Positions 1 to 6,305 of a DNA stretch of 6,592 nucleotides are shown in pieces. Source of the DNA: an uncultured Flavobacteriia bacterium (GTDB taxonomy: Bacteria > Bacteroidota > Bacteroidia > Flavobacteriales_D > Crocinitomicaceae); contig CAIYQV010000501.1 of NCBI GenBank assembly GCA_903928365.1, forward strand, positions 1 to 6,592, written 5' to 3'. Each line of letters opens with the position of its first letter. Positions within the stretch are counted from its first letter, which is position 1. The position numbers and the translations under genes are program-made. The notes below the pieces were generated by a model. It made no database searches, had not been told where the DNA came from, and saw only the letters and a list, made by a program, of their open reading frames with translations.

Positions 1-177
1 CACCTGATCATGTGGGTGTCGGTTCTTACCAAAACTTTTGTATTACTGATTTGGGGATTTTTCTTTCGTTATGAAGGAATTGCCGATTTGCCTTTGTGGA
101 TGTACATCTGGGCCGCGGTGGTGGTTGGGTGTATGGGAATAATTAGTTTGAAAGAATGGAACCAGGGGAAACACTGA
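1..177 (+). CDS. C-terminal end of a polytopic membrane protein (partial, family not identified)
   Basis: Frame 1 is open from the window edge to a TGA at 175-177 and gives the last 58 residues of a protein whose start lies outside. Two hydrophobic stretches rich in aromatic residues are visible, roughly residues 4-22 and 30-50. They are joined by a short polar turn (R-Y-E-G) and followed by a charged tail (KEWNQGKH), as in the last two helices of an integral inner-membrane protein. No catalytic motif is present, so the family cannot be named. Membrane lipid enzymes such as CDP-alcohol phosphatidyltransferases or prenyltransferases can end in this way, but that is a guess. The stop lies 22 bp inside the next gene, which reads in another frame, so the two are probably co-transcribed and translationally coupled. 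Coding status rests on the open frame, the hydrophobic pattern and this overlap. Confidence 0.72.
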   Translation, partial: HLIMWVSVLTKTFVLLIWGFFFRYEGIADLPLWMYIWAAVVVGCMGIISLKEWNQGKH

Positions 178-1646
178 CGTTAGACCTGATCATCATAGGA
201 GGTGGGATTTCCGCTTCCTTTTTGTGTTTGGATATTCTGAAGAAAAATCCAGATTTCAATATCCTCATTCTTGAAAGTAGTACAGAATTTCCGCAGAAAA
301 TAGGGGAGTCGCTGGTGGATATGACCGCCTTGATTCTGGAGCAAAAGGGAATTGGTCATATACTTCAATCCCAAACCAAGAAGTCCGGAATACGTTTTCT
401 TTTTAATGAAAATCGAAGTCGTGACAGGTCTGATATTGCTGAATTTGCAAGTCCTACATTTCCCGGAAAGATCAATGCCTATCACCTGGATCGCAAACGC
501 TTTGATCAGGATCTTCTGGAAGAGGTAGAATGTAGAGGAGTACAGGTATTGAGACCCGCGGAAATCCTGTCATTCGAAAGGAAAGATCTGGAGAATCAAC
601 TCGTGGTGAAGTGCAATGATCAATATCTGTCCCTGCGCGCACGATGGGTAGTAGACGCGAGTGGAAGATCCCGTTACTTACACCAATCTTTAGGTTGGAA
701 AGACAAGAACATCGAACTGCAGACAGGTTCCCTCATGGCACATTTTAAGCACATTCAACCGAATGATGTTTGGGACACTCCAGAGAATAAACACTGGGAT
801 ACAAAAGCGATTGCATTGCGGAAATTCAGCACAACACATTTAATGCGTCCCTATTCCTGGTGGTGGATCATTCGGCTGGATGAGGTTACAACGAGTATCG
901 GGGTTATGTTTGACAAACGAAAAGTTCAGGTCAATGATCCAGAGGAACATTTCAGGTCTTTGATCAAGGAAGATCCGGAGTTGTCAAAAATGACTTCAGG
1001 AGCTGAAATGGGAGCCATCAGATATATAGAAAATGTTCCGTACGTTTCTGAACAACTTTTCGAGCCTGGAGTCGCTCTGATTGGAGATAGCGGTGCTTTT
1101 ATGGATCCGCTTTTTTCTCCCGGACTGGAGTTAATAGGACAACAAAGTTTGTGGCTTTCAGAACTTCTTTTAAAGGATAAGCAGGAAGGAATGTTTGATC
1201 TTAAAGCATGGAGAAAGTACCAAACACAATTCCACACCGCGTATGACACCAGATTAACCATGTATCAATTCGCTTATGGAATCATGGGATCTCATGACCT
1301 TTTTACCACATGGACCAAACTGGGCAACTTTGTTTACCTCAGCAGGATCGTGTATCCATCCGTGGTTTTCCCTTCCCGACTTAAAATGCCTTTGCGCTTT
1401 ACTTTTTTGGAACGTTTGGGCGTTCAGATCATTGGAAAAAGACTCAACCGGTTGTATGATAAAAGGTTGGCACAAGGACGTACCTCAAAAACAGGAAAAG
1501 GTCATCTGACCTATTCAGGTGTCAGGGTTCCAAAAGATTGGCGATTCATTTATACTCCGCTGTTGTTGCTTTCAAAAGCCGCATTCGGATATGTGTCATT
1601 GGAAATTCGTGAACTGGTATCCCTTAAAAAATCAGTTCATAAGTGA
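156..1646 (+). CDS. FAD-dependent oxidoreductase, flavin-dependent halogenase-like
   Basis: This 496-residue protein has the layout of the flavin-dependent halogenase / geranylgeranyl reductase-like monooxygenase superfamily. An N-terminal Rossmann strand-turn-helix has G15-G-G17-I-S-A20, with Ala at the third Gly of GxGxxG, and E40 ends the second strand. Then come IGES (49-52), a KKSGIRF segment (75-81) where halogenases of the phenol/pyrrole type carry a catalytic Lys, YHLDRKRFDQDLL (109-121), DASGR (167-171), WWWIIRL (235-241) and the second FAD motif GDSGAFMDPLFSPG (310-323). The length is normal for the family. WxWxIP is the usual halogenase signature; here the Pro is Arg240, so halogenation is uncertain and hydroxylation or another flavin reaction is possible. 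There is no signal peptide, so the enzyme is probably cytosolic or membrane-associated. ATG 156 is favoured because an in-frame TAG at 144-146 excludes earlier starts; no strong Shine-Dalgarno is seen. It overlaps the upstream membrane-protein gene by 22 bp and the convergent peptidase gene by 15 bp. Confidence 0.9.
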   Translation: MEPGETLTLDLIIIGGGISASFLCLDILKKNPDFNILILESSTEFPQKIGESLVDMTALILEQKGIGHILQSQTKKSGIRFLFNENRSRDRSDIAEFASPTFPGKINAYHLDRKRFDQDLLEEVECRGVQVLRPAEILSFERKDLENQLVVKCNDQYLSLRARWVVDASGRSRYLHQSLGWKDKNIELQTGSLMAHFKHIQPNDVWDTPENKHWDTKAIALRKFSTTHLMRPYSWWWIIRLDEVTTSIGVMFDKRKVQVNDPEEHFRSLIKEDPELSKMTSGAEMGAIRYIENVPYVSEQLFEPGVALIGDSGAFMDPLFSPGLELIGQQSLWLSELLLKDKQEGMFDLKAWRKYQTQFHTAYDTRLTMYQFAYGIMGSHDLFTTWTKLGNFVYLSRIVYPSVVFPSRLKMPLRFTFLERLGVQIIGKRLNRLYDKRLAQGRTSKTGKGHLTYSGVRVPKDWRFIYTPLLLLSKAAFGYVSLEIRELVSLKKSVHK

Positions 1647-1649
1647 ACT
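1626..1649 (-). terminator. Possible intrinsic terminator of the M1 peptidase gene, inside coding sequence
   Basis: On the - strand a 6-bp stem AGTTCA / TGAACT with a CTTA loop is followed by GA and six T residues. The TGA stop of the peptidase gene begins with the last base of the stem, so the hairpin forms from the final codons. The whole element also lies within the last codons of the convergent oxidoreductase gene. The stem is short and AT-rich, so it may be weak. GTTCA also recurs at 1665-1669 and could pair alternatively with TGAAC at 1644-1648. Confidence 0.4.
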
Positions 1650-4628
1650 CAATGACAAACCTTTGTTCACGATATTCAATCGAAGTACAAACTTGATTTT
1701 TTCACCATAAGAGGAATTTCCGAAAGAATCGGATAATTGCTTGCTCATCCAAACCGGGAAATAAACACCGAATACTTTCGATATTCTTACTCCAACTCCG
1801 GCATCAAACACGGAATTCACGCTTACGCCATTTGAAAACGCACCGGCATCAGCATATGCTCCCAGAAATCCAAGACGCGGGATCGGTAATTGAACATAGA
1901 GATTTGTTGTAGCCATCCAATTGGTAGTCGTTCCATACCAGGAGGATGTTTTAAATCCACCCATGTTGTCTTGACGTTGTTGAGACCACAACCCGCTGAT
2001 CTGACCTCTTCCAAAATAGTAATCTTCAAAGAAAAGATCTTGGTTTCCATCCGTTCCGTTCAAAGACATTGCGTAACGGTATGAGCTAGTAGGAGTAGGA
2101 CTCATCTGTAGATAATTCCCGGCGAAACCACGCAGTTCAACCCAACGTTTCATGTCTTTTTTCAAATACCTGAATCGGTAATTACCTTCTAAAGTGACTC
2201 TCGCCATGTCTGCGTCCCAAGCACGCAAAGCGTCAAATCGTGCAGTCACATGAAGTTTGTGGTCCGGTAGTGAAAAGTTTAGATCATATTTCGCAAATCC
2301 ACCATAGTAATCCTGCATGAATCCATTGTTGTAATTGTAGCGAAGTATGCCCTGTACCAGCACCGAATGTGTAAAAGGAGAATTCTTATGGTTTCCGATC
2401 TTTGCAAACCAGTAGGGCGATATAGCAGAATAAGTCCCTTCAGCCTTGCGCATTTTGGGTTCGTTTTCATATTTGAATGATTTGAACGAAACACCAACAC
2501 GACTCAATTTGAAACAGCTTTTTGGAAGCATATTATAAGAGAATTCACCTATTCCGGAAAGCATATTTCTGCCGGTAGAATACATTGGAGCTATGAGATA
2601 CTGGAATTTTTGAAAAGGAACTCCCATGTTGTGAACAGCGGCACCTATCATCCATTTGTCGTAGTAATTTCCGGCAACAAGTGGCGACCAGAAAACATTG
2701 GTTTGTTTGCTTTCATAATCACCAATCAGAAATTCGAGTTTCAACGGTTCTGCCTTTTTGAGCGGGCCTATTGCATGCCAATTGTTATTGGTACGGTTTA
2801 GTTCGGGTATATCCAGAGAGGCATCAATGCTTATTTCAGATGGTTTGCCAAGCTCTGAACCAAAATGTACCTGTTTGCTTTCCGCTCCTGCTTCAACCCA
2901 TTGTGTTCCTTTTACCTGTCCATCTTGTATGAAATTCACTTCAATCGGACCATCCACCTGACCTACATTTTTAACTGTAACATCTGTTCCCGCATCTGTG
3001 GTTTTTACTTTTTTCAGTTTGTAATCCACATGATTCGTCGTTTGGATCAGGTCATGGAAGAGCCAATCAAGATTTTTTCCCGATACACGTTCAAGGGTTT
3101 GTCGCATATCCTCAGGCTGTGGATGTTTAAACTTCCATTCTTCAAAATAGGCATGCATGCATTTATCGAACAGTTCTTCTCCGAGGTAATCTTTGAGGTA
3201 ATAGAACACCAATCCCGTTTTTTGATACATGACAATACCATAATTTGCTGAAGTGAATTCTGCGGAATGGGTTTCAATAGGCTGGTCTTCACCAATAGCT
3301 GCGATGAGTCGGTAAGAGATGTCACCCATGTCATGGTGATCCAGATCGTTGAAGTGAAATCTTCCACCAAGTACCATGTCAGACATACGCGTATTGTTGG
3401 GATACTTTGTTTGAATATATCGCATTTCATTCAGCGTGTTCATGCCTTCATCCATCCATCCATGTACACGTTCGTTCGAACCGAGAATTCCGTAAAACCA
3501 ATTGTGTCCAACCTCGTGGACGATCACGACTTCCAGTTCTTCTTTGTTACTTGTGCTGCCAATGACCGTAACATTAGGGTATTCCATACCACCTCCGGCT
3601 GAGATCGTTCCATCCACAGCTGTCACCTGATTATAGGGGTAATCACCGTTCCACTTAGAGTAGAAAAATGTACCGTCATTGATGTATTCAATGGCATTCT
3701 CCCAGGTGTCGGCGCTACTTGGAACAAACATCGCCCAACTGGTCACCGTTCTACTACTGCGAGGAAGTTCGACTTCTCCCTTTAAAACAGCATAGCGTTT
3801 GTCTGCAAACCAAGCGAAGTCATGTACCTTGCTCTGTTTGTAGCGTATGGTTTTCATTTCAATTGCTGATTCCGGGAATGGTGATGCTCCCTTTCCGGTC
3901 GTTGCGGCAAAAGCGAGTTCCTTGATCTGTTTTTGTGTTTCAGCTGCTTTGGAGTTCAGAAAATCAATTTCACTTTGTGTTTGAAGGTCACCGGTAGCAC
4001 CAACAACATAATTCTTAGGAAGTGTAATGGTCACGTCAAAAGATCCATATTCTGAATAGAATTCTCCCTGATTCAGATAAGGTATTGGATTCCATCCATT
4101 CTTGTCATACACTGCCGGTTTGGGATACCATTGAGTGATTTGATAGGATTGATCAATATGTCCCAAACGGGAAATTTCACCCGAAGGTATCTTCACTTTA
4201 AAAGGTGTCGAAACAGTTAAACGCTCTCCAGAGTTGAGCGGTGTGACTAAATGCAAAATACAGATGTCGATGTTCTTAGGATCATATTCCCATGAAACTT
4301 TTGCCCCGTTCACCTTGAAATCTAATGAATCGATGCCACCTTTGTCTTCATCATTGCCAAATTTCAACGAAGTTTTTCCGTCTTTGTATTGCTGTTTTGC
4401 CAAGGCGGTATTCCCATTTCGGTAGGCATTTGGCCAAAGGTGAATGTAGATTTTGTCTAACTTATCAGGAGAGTGATTGATGTAATCAAACGATTCAAAA
4501 GCACTTAAGGTATTTTCCTTGTCGTTTAAGCTGACATTGATGGTATAGTTCACCTCTTGTTGCCAGTATGTTTGAGAAAAAGAGGTGAAAGAGAATGTGA
4601 TCAATGAGATGAAAAGGGCATTTTTCAT
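1632..4628 (-). CDS. Secreted M1-family metallopeptidase with C-terminal beta-barrel-like domain
   Basis: This 998-residue protein, read from ATG 4628, is a gluzincin of family M1 (aminopeptidase N / leukotriene A4 hydrolase type). A signal peptide (MKNALFISLITFSFTSFSQ, 1-19) precedes an M1 N-terminal beta domain. The exopeptidase loop appears as GGGMEYP (345-351), in place of GAMEN. The zinc site is H371-E-V-G-H375 plus E394 (HEXXH-x18-E, in the WMDEG context), and Y468 in MYQK is the probable catalytic Tyr. The active site therefore looks intact. An Ig-like linker covers about 530-613. From about 632 to the end the chain alternates aromatic and polar strands and closes with DAGVGVRISKVFGVYFP and YGEKIKFVLRLNIV, which resembles an outer-membrane barrel of the Omp85/surface-antigen kind. 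There is no T9SS sorting domain, so anchoring by the barrel is inferred. A GTG at 4652 would add eight residues ahead of the natural signal peptide and is unlikely. The AT-rich leader lacks a Shine-Dalgarno. Substrates are unknown; cleavage of external peptides is expected. Confidence 0.93.
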   Translation of the reverse strand: MKNALFISLITFSFTSFSQTYWQQEVNYTINVSLNDKENTLSAFESFDYINHSPDKLDKIYIHLWPNAYRNGNTALAKQQYKDGKTSLKFGNDEDKGGIDSLDFKVNGAKVSWEYDPKNIDICILHLVTPLNSGERLTVSTPFKVKIPSGEISRLGHIDQSYQITQWYPKPAVYDKNGWNPIPYLNQGEFYSEYGSFDVTITLPKNYVVGATGDLQTQSEIDFLNSKAAETQKQIKELAFAATTGKGASPFPESAIEMKTIRYKQSKVHDFAWFADKRYAVLKGEVELPRSSRTVTSWAMFVPSSADTWENAIEYINDGTFFYSKWNGDYPYNQVTAVDGTISAGGGMEYPNVTVIGSTSNKEELEVVIVHEVGHNWFYGILGSNERVHGWMDEGMNTLNEMRYIQTKYPNNTRMSDMVLGGRFHFNDLDHHDMGDISYRLIAAIGEDQPIETHSAEFTSANYGIVMYQKTGLVFYYLKDYLGEELFDKCMHAYFEEWKFKHPQPEDMRQTLERVSGKNLDWLFHDLIQTTNHVDYKLKKVKTTDAGTDVTVKNVGQVDGPIEVNFIQDGQVKGTQWVEAGAESKQVHFGSELGKPSEISIDASLDIPELNRTNNNWHAIGPLKKAEPLKLEFLIGDYESKQTNVFWSPLVAGNYYDKWMIGAAVHNMGVPFQKFQYLIAPMYSTGRNMLSGIGEFSYNMLPKSCFKLSRVGVSFKSFKYENEPKMRKAEGTYSAISPYWFAKIGNHKNSPFTHSVLVQGILRYNYNNGFMQDYYGGFAKYDLNFSLPDHKLHVTARFDALRAWDADMARVTLEGNYRFRYLKKDMKRWVELRGFAGNYLQMSPTPTSSYRYAMSLNGTDGNQDLFFEDYYFGRGQISGLWSQQRQDNMGGFKTSSWYGTTTNWMATTNLYVQLPIPRLGFLGAYADAGAFSNGVSVNSVFDAGVGVRISKVFGVYFPVWMSKQLSDSFGNSSYGEKIKFVLRLNIVNKGLSLSSLMN
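1678..1702 (+). terminator. Possible intrinsic terminator of the oxidoreductase gene
   Basis: On the + strand AATC-G-AAGT (1678-1686) can pair with ACTTGATT (1691-1698) around an ACAA loop, with one bulged G at 1682. The stem runs into six T residues at 1697-1702. It starts 32 bases past the oxidoreductase stop and lies in the 3' coding part of the convergent peptidase gene. The stem is AT-rich and imperfect, so this is a tentative call. Confidence 0.35.
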
Positions 4629-4675
4629 TTTAAATATATCTTTATTTGGCACTTAAAAGTAAGTAAAATAGAAAC

Positions 4676-4705
4676 AAAAAAGGCCATCCCAACGGATAGC
4701 CTTTT
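4676..4705 (-). terminator. Intrinsic terminator of the T9SS-sorted protein gene
   Basis: In the 96-bp gap between the two - strand genes, AAAAGGCTATCC (read on the - strand) pairs with GGATGGCCTTTT around a GTTG loop. This gives a 12-bp stem with one G-U pair, and it ends in a run of T. It begins about 20 bases after the TAA of the upstream gene (4725-4727), the usual distance for a rho-independent terminator. It implies that the M1 peptidase gene downstream is transcribed separately. A short T tract on the other side might allow some + strand activity, but no + strand gene points this way. Confidence 0.85.
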
Positions 4706-4724
4706 CTTTAAAACATGTTTTGCG

Positions 4725-6221
4725 TTATTCGATCACTATGCGAGTCGAGTAAACTGTACTTTCAGTCTGAGCATTTAAGATATACGTTCCCTTGGCGATC
4801 TTTGGAAGTTCTATCTTGTAATTTGTTTCTTCTGTCACTTCAGAAAACATTATTTGACCATTCAAGTCAAAGATCTCTATTCTTGCTGACTGATTCTTTG
4901 ATGGCAAATTAAGTTCGAACGAACCATTGGATGGGTTGGGTTGAACGCTCAAAAGTGAATTATTTATTTCATTTAATGAAACTCCGAATGTCGTATAGCA
5001 TGAAGATGTATCAACACAGTTATATGGCCATTCTCCAATCAAGGAGTAAGTTCCATTAACATCTGGAGCAAAGGTAGCAGATGTTTGTCCCGATATCGCC
5101 TGTCCTGTAGTGCAGTCTATCCATTGATAACCAGTCATTATGGAAGAATCCGGAGTAAATAGCACCGAAGTGTTTGGATCCATATCAATTAGGGTACTAA
5201 AGATGGTTGGGATAACAGAGACCTCAATAGTGTCAACATTTGGGCACCCATTTGCATTAGTAGTAACCGTTGTCAAAATACCAGCGGTAGTATACGTCTG
5301 ACCTGTATTCGGAGAAGTGTATGGTAAAGCACAAACCTCTTCCAAAAGGTAGGAAGAACTACTGTAATTAACAGTCAGATCAAGTGTGACAATCGAATCA
5401 CATCCTGTAGAATTTAATAAATTAAACGTAGCTGTATTGGTTGTAGTAGTATAGGTGTTCCCATCAATCCAAGCCAATGAGTCACACGTCGTTAAAACGT
5501 CAGTACCAAAGGTCGGAGTACACGTGCTCCAGCTTACAGAAAAATCATCCAATCCAAATCCATCATCATTTCCTGTATGATCTGGATCTTCCCATTTAAT
5601 CATGACATAAGAACCTGCAGGCACCGTTGCAGGCACCACACCTGTTATAACCGCTCTATTTGCAGCTGCATTGCCATCCAATGCACCAGCGGTAGCAGAC
5701 GTTTGAGAACTTGTACCCGTAAGAGCCGTTACTTGAGTCCATCCGGTTGTGACTGTTGGTGTAACTGAGCTAATGGCCGATGAACTGACCTTATACCAAA
5801 CGGTTACTGATTGAGCCGTATTTGAGCCACCATTACGCCATTGTTCAAGTGCATAAGAAACGTTGAAGCTTCCAACCGTTGAAGAACCAGCGTTTTGCAA
5901 TAAAATACCATGAGCGAAACTTCCTCCGGTCTGCGTATTTTGTGAACCTAAGCATCCAAGAGCCCTTTCTGTTGAACCACTTGCTCCAAAACTGTACATG
6001 TCTCCTGTAGTTAGTGAGCCCGTTCCAATGTTGTAATTAGTTCCGGGAGTTGTGCGTTGAGAAAACCAGTTCGCGATGGTACTGTTGTTGACCCAAGGGT
6101 TGACGCTACCCGTATTTGCAAGCGTATTAAAGTCCTGAGTGTAAGATCCTGCGCCATTCATTTGAACTTGCGCGGACAAGACTAAAGGAAGAAGGAAAAT
6201 AGAAAGTAAAAATCTTTTCAT
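4725..6221 (-). CDS. T9SS-exported modular surface protein with type A C-terminal sorting domain
   Basis: This 498-residue protein starts with a signal peptide (MKRFLLSIFLLPLVLSAQ, 1-18). Residues 19-233 form one domain with the pattern YTQDFNTL … STERALG … EQWRNGG … ALDGNAAANR … WEDPDHTGNDDGFGLDDFSV. I recognise this pattern from the N-terminal, probably jelly-roll, part of large secreted bacterial proteins, including some predicted extracellular nucleases; no nuclease domain follows here. Two Cys-bounded beta modules come next (about 240-285 with C246/C274, and 291-337 with C297/C326), then a third segment with C370, C402 and C408. The end is a T9SS type A sorting domain: VQPNPSNGSFEL (426-437), IEIFDLNGQIMFSE (448-461) and KGTYIL … RIVIE (477-498). 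In such proteins the sorting domain is removed on export and the cargo is anchored or released outside. The role is unknown; adhesion or glycan binding is plausible. The Asp-rich stretch at 211-226 could bind calcium. No enzyme motif is visible. Confidence 0.93.
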   Translation of the reverse strand: MKRFLLSIFLLPLVLSAQVQMNGAGSYTQDFNTLANTGSVNPWVNNSTIANWFSQRTTPGTNYNIGTGSLTTGDMYSFGASGSTERALGCLGSQNTQTGGSFAHGILLQNAGSSTVGSFNVSYALEQWRNGGSNTAQSVTVWYKVSSSAISSVTPTVTTGWTQVTALTGTSSQTSATAGALDGNAAANRAVITGVVPATVPAGSYVMIKWEDPDHTGNDDGFGLDDFSVSWSTCTPTFGTDVLTTCDSLAWIDGNTYTTTTNTATFNLLNSTGCDSIVTLDLTVNYSSSSYLLEEVCALPYTSPNTGQTYTTAGILTTVTTNANGCPNVDTIEVSVIPTIFSTLIDMDPNTSVLFTPDSSIMTGYQWIDCTTGQAISGQTSATFAPDVNGTYSLIGEWPYNCVDTSSCYTTFGVSLNEINNSLLSVQPNPSNGSFELNLPSKNQSARIEIFDLNGQIMFSEVTEETNYKIELPKIAKGTYILNAQTESTVYSTRIVIE

Positions 6222-6237
6222 GTGGTGAAGTTTTGTG

Positions 6238-6245
6238 CAAATTTA
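6238..6245 (-). promoter_or_regulatory. Candidate Bacteroidota -7 promoter box (TAAATTTG) for the T9SS-sorted protein gene
   Basis: The - strand reads TAAATTTG, an exact match to the TAnnTTTG -7 consensus of the Bacteroidota primary sigma factor. It lies 16 bases before the ATG at 6221, after the preceding gene's terminator. The -33 TTTG element is only approximate: a CTTTTT run lies about 19 bases upstream. The transcript leader would be very short, about ten bases. In AT-rich DNA such an octamer can occur by chance. Confidence 0.5.
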
Positions 6246-6277
6246 GTGAAGTACTTGTGAATTAAAAAGTTAAAATT

Positions 6278-6304
6278 AAAAAAGACGACCGAAGCCGTCT
6301 TTTT
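6278..6304 (-). terminator. Intrinsic terminator of the thioredoxin-fold protein gene, with a UUCG tetraloop
   Basis: On the - strand AAAAAGACGGC pairs with GTCGTCTTTTT around a TTCG loop closed by C-G, and a T run follows. The cUUCGg tetraloop is a known, exceptionally stable RNA loop. One G-U pair forms only in - strand RNA; the + strand has an A-C mismatch there, so the element is directional. The hairpin begins immediately after the TAA stop at 6306-6308, so the preceding gene and the T9SS-sorted protein gene should be separate transcripts. Confidence 0.87.
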
Positions 6305-6305
6305 C

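Noticed and set aside
926..1261. Open frame of 111 codons on the - strand opposite the oxidoreductase
   Set aside because: It is antisense to the second FAD motif region and has no coding signature of its own.
2865..3251. Open frame of 128 codons on the + strand inside the peptidase gene
   Set aside because: It lies wholly antisense to the conserved M1 catalytic region, and its translation shows no recognisable domain.
3047..3430. Open frame of 127 codons on the - strand, out of frame within the peptidase gene
   Set aside because: It overlaps the zinc-domain coding sequence in another frame and resembles no family, so it is a shadow.
4629..4652. GTG start at 4652 that would extend the M1 peptidase by eight residues
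   Set aside because: The extension MPNKDIFK places charged residues ahead of a normal signal peptide that begins MKNALFISL. ATG at 4628 gives a conventional secreted start.
4654..4678. Possible promoter for the peptidase gene (TACTTTTA with an upstream TTTG on the - strand)
   Set aside because: The box misses the last consensus base and the TTTG is only 13 bases away, not about 19-20. It is no better than chance in AT-rich DNA.
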